Origin: Bacillota bacterium
Lineage (GTDB): Bacteria > Bacillota > Clostridia > Christensenellales > Aristaeellaceae
NCBI GenBank assembly: GCA_023421395.1
Contig: JAEZTL010000017.1
Span: forward strand, 1 to 64,000
Direction: 5' to 3'
Length of the DNA: 64,000 nucleotides
Shown: piece after piece, positions 59,988 through 64,000 of the stretch
Position numbering within the stretch: position 1 is the stretch's first letter
Layout of the letters: every line of letters begins with the position of its first letter
Program-made: the position numbers and the translations under genes
The notes under the pieces: model-generated
The model's input: the letters and a program-made list of their open reading frames with translations, nothing else
Database searches by the model: none
Told to the model about the DNA's origin: nothing

Positions 59988-61370
59988 TTACTTGGGAATG
60001 GTCACCGTGAAGCAGCTCCCTTCGTTGACTCGGCTCTCGACCGCGATCGTCCCTCCGTGGGCCTTTACGATGGATTGGGCGATGGTCAGCCCGATGCCCG
60101 CCCCTCCGGTTTTACGGCTCCTCGACGTGTCCGTCCTGTAAAAACGCTCGAAGATCAGGGGGATGTCCCGCTTCGGAATGCCGATGCCGTCATCCTTCAC
60201 CCGGATCGTTCCGCTCTGACCGACATCCTTCACTTCCACCTGAATATGGCCGCCGTTCGGCGTGTATTTGATCGCATTGGAGACGAGGTTCGCGAGCACC
60301 TGAGTGATCCGGTTCCTGTCCGCCTCGACAACGCATTCTTCGCCCGAAATCCCGATGGACATGCCCTTTCTTCGGGCCTCGGCCTCCAGATTTGCGCCCA
60401 CGGCGCGGGCGATTTCCATAAAATCCACCCTTGACTTGCTGAGCCGCAGGTTTTCGCCCTCCACCTTCACCAGTTGCTCGAGATCGGCCACGAGGCTGAC
60501 GAGGCGCTCGATTTCCTCATGGCATCCCTTCAGCCTTTCCGGAGTCGCCTCCCACACCCCCTCGATCATGGCTTCCAGGTAGACATTGACGGCGGTCAGC
60601 GGCGTTCTCAGCTCATGCGCGACATCGCTCGTCAGGCGCTTGCGAAGGCGCTCCTGCTCGCTCAGGTTACTCGCCAGGTGGTTGACGGCTGAAAGGAGGT
60701 CCCTGAGCTCTTTCGTCTTCGTCTCGCTCTCGATTCGGATATCATAGTTTCCGCGGGCGATCTGCGTGGCGATATCGGCGGTCGTCGCCACGGGCCGCGC
60801 GATCCGCCGGGCCAGTAGGCTGCCCGCCGCCACGGAGAATGCCGCGGCCAGAAGCGCGATGACGAGAAAGGCGATGTTCATCGTGCCGAGGAAGCGGTGG
60901 TCGTTTTCGCTGAAGAAAAAGGGCGCGTAATACTTGATGGAGACCGTTCCGACGGTCTCTCCGCCCTGCGTGAGGGTGTATTGGCTGGTTTGGAAGCTGC
61001 CGGATTTCTGGGCCTTTCGCATCCGCGCGTCGATTTCGCCCATGATCTTCTGGCAAAGGGACATGTCGTGGTGCTCGGCGTCCCACACAACGCCGCCGCC
61101 TGCGTCATACAGCTTCAGGATATAGCCGCTGTAGAGGGCGTACATCCCGATGGTGTGCACCGCGCTCTGATCGAAGGACCGGGTCAGGCTCACGTACTGG
61201 GCGTTCAGGTCGCTGACGATCGCCTCGCTGCGCGCTTTCTCCTCCCGGGCGATGTAATCCTCGAATTCGCGGCTGGTGAGCCGGTTGGACGCGAGGCCGA
61301 TCAGCGATACCGCGAGCAGCAGCACCAGCAGAATGGAAAGCGACAACTGTGCCCTCAGGCTGCGCGGCAT
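59988..61370 (-). CDS. Sensor histidine kinase
   Basis: The 460-residue protein has two membrane segments (about 10-30 and 160-185) around an extracytoplasmic sensor of about 125 residues, a HAMP domain, the H-box SDVAHELRTPLTAV, N-box ANLVSNAIKYTPNGG, and G-boxes VKDDGIGIP and GAGIGLTIAQ. It phosphorylates the response regulator encoded 1 base upstream of its ATG. The regulator's last codons contain its RBS (GGAGGAA). The sensor has no clear metal-binding motif, so a copper role is only suggested by neighbours. Confidence 0.95.
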   Translation of the reverse strand: MPRSLRAQLSLSILLVLLLAVSLIGLASNRLTSREFEDYIAREEKARSEAIVSDLNAQYVSLTRSFDQSAVHTIGMYALYSGYILKLYDAGGGVVWDAEHHDMSLCQKIMGEIDARMRKAQKSGSFQTSQYTLTQGGETVGTVSIKYYAPFFFSENDHRFLGTMNIAFLVIALLAAAFSVAAGSLLARRIARPVATTADIATQIARGNYDIRIESETKTKELRDLLSAVNHLASNLSEQERLRKRLTSDVAHELRTPLTAVNVYLEAMIEGVWEATPERLKGCHEEIERLVSLVADLEQLVKVEGENLRLSKSRVDFMEIARAVGANLEAEARRKGMSIGISGEECVVEADRNRITQVLANLVSNAIKYTPNGGHIQVEVKDVGQSGTIRVKDDGIGIPKRDIPLIFERFYRTDTSRSRKTGGAGIGLTIAQSIVKAHGGTIAVESRVNEGSCFTVTIPK

Positions 61371-61371
61371 C

Positions 61372-62073
61372 TTATATTCCTCCGAATCTGTAGCCAAGTC
61401 CGTAGACGGTCAGGACATACCGGGGGGCCTTGGGGTCGTCCTCGATCTTCTGGCGGAGGTTCTTGATGTGGCTGTCGATCGTCCGCTCGTAGCCCTCGTA
61501 TTCGTACCCCAGCGTGAGCTCGATGAGCGAGGCGCGGGTGAAGACCTTGCCGGGATACTTGATCAGCGCCGCCAGGATCTTCATCTCGCTGGGGGTCAGC
61601 GCCACGGCGGTCTGCTTTTTTTTGACGACGTTCTGTTCAAAGTCGACGACCAGATCCCCGTCGCCGAAGGAGTTTCGGGCGGCAAGCGGGACCAGATCGT
61701 CCCGCGTCCTCCGGAGCACCGCTTCCATGCGCGCGTAGAGCGCCTTCAGGCTGAACGGTTTGGTGATATAATCGTCCGCGCCGAGGCCGAGCCCCTCCAG
61801 CAGGCTCTCCTCGTCCGCCTTCGCAGTGAGCATCAAAATGGGCGCGCGGGATTTTTTCCGGATGATCCGGCAGACTTCCTCGCCCGAAATATCCGGTAGC
61901 ATGAGGTCGAGAATCACCAGAAGGATGTTCTCCGAATCGAAGATCTCCAGCGCCCTGCGCCCATTTTCCGCGCGGAAAACCCGAAAGCCCTTGCTCTCCA
62001 GAAACGCCGTCACCGCTTCCAGAATTCTGGGCTCGTCGTCCACCACCAGTATGTTCCTGTTCGCCTTCGACAT
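61372..62073 (-). CDS. OmpR-family response regulator
   Basis: The 233-residue protein has a receiver domain (acidic VDDE, phosphoacceptor Asp56 in VILDLMLPD, Lys in TKPFS) and a winged-helix DNA-binding domain (TPSEMKILAALIKYPGKVFTR, YERTIDSHIKNLRQKI in pieces). It forms a pair with the kinase directly downstream. It is encoded after copper genes on the same strand, 66 bases from copZ, with its own RBS (GGGAGGAG). Confidence 0.95.
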   Translation of the reverse strand: MSKANRNILVVDDEPRILEAVTAFLESKGFRVFRAENGRRALEIFDSENILLVILDLMLPDISGEEVCRIIRKKSRAPILMLTAKADEESLLEGLGLGADDYITKPFSLKALYARMEAVLRRTRDDLVPLAARNSFGDGDLVVDFEQNVVKKKQTAVALTPSEMKILAALIKYPGKVFTRASLIELTLGYEYEGYERTIDSHIKNLRQKIEDDPKAPRYVLTVYGLGYRFGGI

Positions 62074-62139
62074 GGCTCCTCCCTCCCCGCCGCTGCCGTC
62101 CGTCCGGAAAAGGGCGCCGCAGCGCGGCGCCCCCGGCGG

Positions 62140-62346
62140 TTACAAAACGTCGTAGCCCTGATCCTCGATCGCCCGGCGAATCTGCTCAAGCGATGATTGC
62201 GCGGGATCGTACTCGACCGCCGCCGTCCCCGCCTCGAGATCCACGGCAACACCGCCGGTTCCCGGAAGCGCGCCGACCGCCCTTTGAACGGCCTTGACGC
62301 AGTGCCCGCAGGACATGCCCCGCACCATAAATACCACCTTTTGCAT
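62140..62346 (-). CDS. copZ: Copper chaperone/HMA-domain protein (CopZ-like)
   Basis: The 68-residue protein is a single heavy-metal-associated domain with the GMSCGHC metal site (Cys13, Cys16), a beta-alpha-beta-beta-alpha-beta fold and a closing YDVL. It shuttles Cu(I) in the cytosol to the copper ATPase encoded upstream. AAAGGAG lies 7 bases before the ATG. Confidence 0.93.
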   Translation of the reverse strand: MQKVVFMVRGMSCGHCVKAVQRAVGALPGTGGVAVDLEAGTAAVEYDPAQSSLEQIRRAIEDQGYDVL

Positions 62347-62395
62347 CAGGATGCTCCTTTCATTCCGCGAGGCGCTCGTTCACCCCGCCTACCCA

Positions 62396-63115
62396 TCACT
62401 TCAGGTTGAAGGGTTTGAGGAATTTGTATACCCGGCTCATCTTCCCGTCCTCCTCCACTTCCACCTGCGCATAGGCCCAGCCCTCGACTTTCGCGGGGTC
62501 GACGCCGGCGGCGATCAGCGGTTCCGGGTTCAGCACGAACACGATGTCCTTGTCCTGGTCCGCGTTGGTCACGGTGTTTTTAAACATGTCCCTCGCCCAC
62601 TCAAACATATTTCCGCCGCCCAGCTTTACGCCGTAGTGGTCCAGCGCGGTGTGATAGTTGATGGCGCCGCGATGCCTCTTTACGATCTCCTCAAACGACG
62701 CCATGGGCGTGACGCCGCCGCTGTAAGTCAGGGCTTCGTTTCCCAGCTTGGCGCCCACCCTCAGCATGCCCCCATAGGCCGCATAATCGGAGGGCAGCCT
62801 GGCGGGATCGAGTCCGGCGTCGGTAAACGGCTTCGCGTCCGCTTCCAGCATCACGTCGTACAGAGGGCTCTTTGAAAAATCCTCGCTCCAGATGAAGCGC
62901 GCGGCGCCGTCCGGCGCGGCCAGAGACCAGCCGCCGTTCATCTCGTCGGCCTTCACCTGATCGGGGATGGCGCCGAGCACGGCGTCCAGTGAGGCGGCGG
63001 ACTGCCTGCCCACCACATCCAGGCTGCCGCCGGCAAAACGAAGGATGACGGCCACAAGGGCAGCCACGGCGGCGGCCGCGACGGCCGCCGCGACGATAAT
63101 CTTACGATTCTTCAT
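62396..63115 (-). CDS. Unknown membrane-anchored protein in copper operon
   Basis: The 239-residue protein has an N-terminal hydrophobic anchor (about residues 6-26, alanine/valine-rich) and an extracytoplasmic domain with no family I recognise. Few cysteines or His-Met metal clusters are visible. Its ATG lies 14 bases inside the end of the copper ATPase gene and copZ follows after 49 bases, so it is part of the copper unit. It might assist export or sense envelope copper, but the sequence gives no direct support. Confidence 0.75.
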   Translation of the reverse strand: MKNRKIIVAAAVAAAAVAALVAVILRFAGGSLDVVGRQSAASLDAVLGAIPDQVKADEMNGGWSLAAPDGAARFIWSEDFSKSPLYDVMLEADAKPFTDAGLDPARLPSDYAAYGGMLRVGAKLGNEALTYSGGVTPMASFEEIVKRHRGAINYHTALDHYGVKLGGGNMFEWARDMFKNTVTNADQDKDIVFVLNPEPLIAAGVDPAKVEGWAYAQVEVEEDGKMSRVYKFLKPFNLK

Positions 63116-64000
63116 ATCGGGTTCTACTTCCTTTCTGCGCGGCCGCTCTGAACCGCTTGAGGCGCAGGGCGTTCGTCAGGACGGATACCGAGCTCAGAGA
63201 CATGGCCGCCGCCGCAAAGATCGGGTTCAGGAGCGGCCCGCCGAACAGGTGCAGTACGCCCGCCGCGATGGGGATTCCGATCACGTTGTAGCCGAACGCC
63301 CAGAAGAGGTTCTCCTTGATGTTGCGGATGGTCTTCTTGCTCAGGTCAATGGCCGTGGGCACGTCCAGAAGGTCCGAGCGCATCAGCACGATGTCCGCGC
63401 TCTCCATGGCCACATCCGTGCCGGAGCCGATGGCGATGCCGATGTCGGCCTGCGCCAGCGCGGGGGCGTCGTTGATGCCGTCGCCCACCATGGCGACCTT
63501 GCGCCCTTCAGCCTGAAGCGACTTGACCTCGCCGGACTTATCCTCCGGCAGCACCTCGGCCAGCACGCGGTCGATGCCCACCTGCCTTGCGATGGCATCG
63601 GCGGTTCTCCGGTTGTCGCCGGTGATCATGGCCACCTCGACGCCCATCCGGTGCAGGCGCCGGATGGCCTCGCGGCTCGATGCCTTCACCACGTCCGCCA
63701 CCGCGACAATGCCCGCGAGACGGCCGTTTATGGCCACGTACATGGGCGTCTTGCCCTCGCCGGCCAGGCGTTCGGAATCCGCCTCCAGCGCCGCAAGGTC
63801 GATACCGCGCTCCTGCATCAGCTTGCGGTTGCCCGCGAGCACCGCCTGAGCGCCAATGGCCGCCTCGATGCCGCGCCCCGTGATGGATTTGAAATCGTCC
63901 ACCTTCCAAAGCTCAAGGCCTCTCGCCTCCGCGCCCGCCACGATGGCCTGGCCCAGCGGGTGCTCCGACGCCTTTTCGGCGGACGCCGTGATCCGCAAAA
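63102..64000 (-). CDS. copA: Copper-translocating P-type ATPase, C-terminal part (cut by window edge)
   Basis: The visible 298 codons cover the nucleotide-binding and hinge region and last membrane segments: SEHPLG (the P1B His-Pro motif), GRGIEA, ITGDNRRTA, MVGDGINDAP, and in the final segments YNVIGIP and MSLSSVSVLTNALRL, which carry Cu(I)-ATPase signatures (YN and MxxSS). The N-terminal part, including the CPC motif and phosphorylation Asp, lies beyond 64000. It exports Cu(I). The gene overlaps the next by 14 bases. Confidence 0.93.
   Translation of the reverse strand, partial: LRITASAEKASEHPLGQAIVAGAEARGLELWKVDDFKSITGRGIEAAIGAQAVLAGNRKLMQERGIDLAALEADSERLAGEGKTPMYVAINGRLAGIVAVADVVKASSREAIRRLHRMGVEVAMITGDNRRTADAIARQVGIDRVLAEVLPEDKSGEVKSLQAEGRKVAMVGDGINDAPALAQADIGIAIGSGTDVAMESADIVLMRSDLLDVPTAIDLSKKTIRNIKENLFWAFGYNVIGIPIAAGVLHLFGGPLLNPIFAAAAMSLSSVSVLTNALRLKRFRAAAQKGSRTRYEES

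Overview
The window is a GC-rich, fully bacterial chromosome segment with dense operons, AGGAGG-type ribosome binding sites, frequent TTG/GTG starts and 4-base ATGA/GTGA overlaps. The gene content suggests an anaerobic, carbohydrate-fermenting member of the Clostridia (Bacillota): an oxygen-sensitive glycyl radical enzyme with its activase, LacI/DeoR-controlled sugar operons, a DUF3048 protein, a Gram-positive-type Pel cluster and a hexameric glutamate dehydrogenase. Substrate-binding proteins carry MKK...A-x-A signal peptides without a lipobox cysteine. The placement is inference; no rRNA or tRNA is present to test it.

Layout. 1-1.6 kb: edge of a leftward secretory gene, a 5'-truncated M24 peptidase remnant and cutC. 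1.8-6.7 kb (leftward): glycyl radical enzyme, activase, DeoR regulator and PocR/AraC-like regulator. 7.0-15.1 kb (rightward): LacI regulator, ribose-type ABC importer, D-lyxose isomerase-family protein, FGGY kinase and mannitol-1-phosphate dehydrogenase. 15.5-18.4 kb (leftward): MacB-like ABC exporter or signalling pair. 19.2-25.6 kb (leftward): second LacI-controlled sugar operon with a zinc dehydrogenase, ABC importer and an RbsD-like pyranase. 26.0-27.0 kb: DUF3048 protein.

27.1-41.5 kb (leftward): a Wzx/Wzy-type surface polysaccharide locus read from one strong promoter. It holds an initiating sugar-phosphate transferase preceded by two decayed paralogues, a radical SAM/SPASM enzyme, glycosyltransferases, a LicD-type phosphotransferase, a CTP-dependent cytidylyltransferase, an epimerase, flippase, polymerase and the four dTDP-rhamnose genes. 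42.1-45.4 kb (rightward): TAXI-type TRAP transporter. 45.5-46.8 kb: gdhA.

47.0-59.3 kb (leftward): an eight-gene, tightly coupled operon with Pel machinery (PelD, PelE-like, PelA-like deacetylase, PelF, PelG) continued by CotH-kinase, VTC, DUF4956 and DUF4832 genes. This is the most interesting system here. PelD carries a degenerate SDR domain at its N-terminus and keeps an RxxD c-di-GMP inhibitory-site motif. 60.0-64.0 kb (leftward): copper ATPase (cut by the window edge), an unknown membrane-anchored protein, CopZ, and an OmpR-type two-component pair.

A degenerate intergenic repeat of about 150-250 bp occurs in three or four gene-free gaps. Several predicted operators, promoters and terminators bracket the operons and support the transcription units described.
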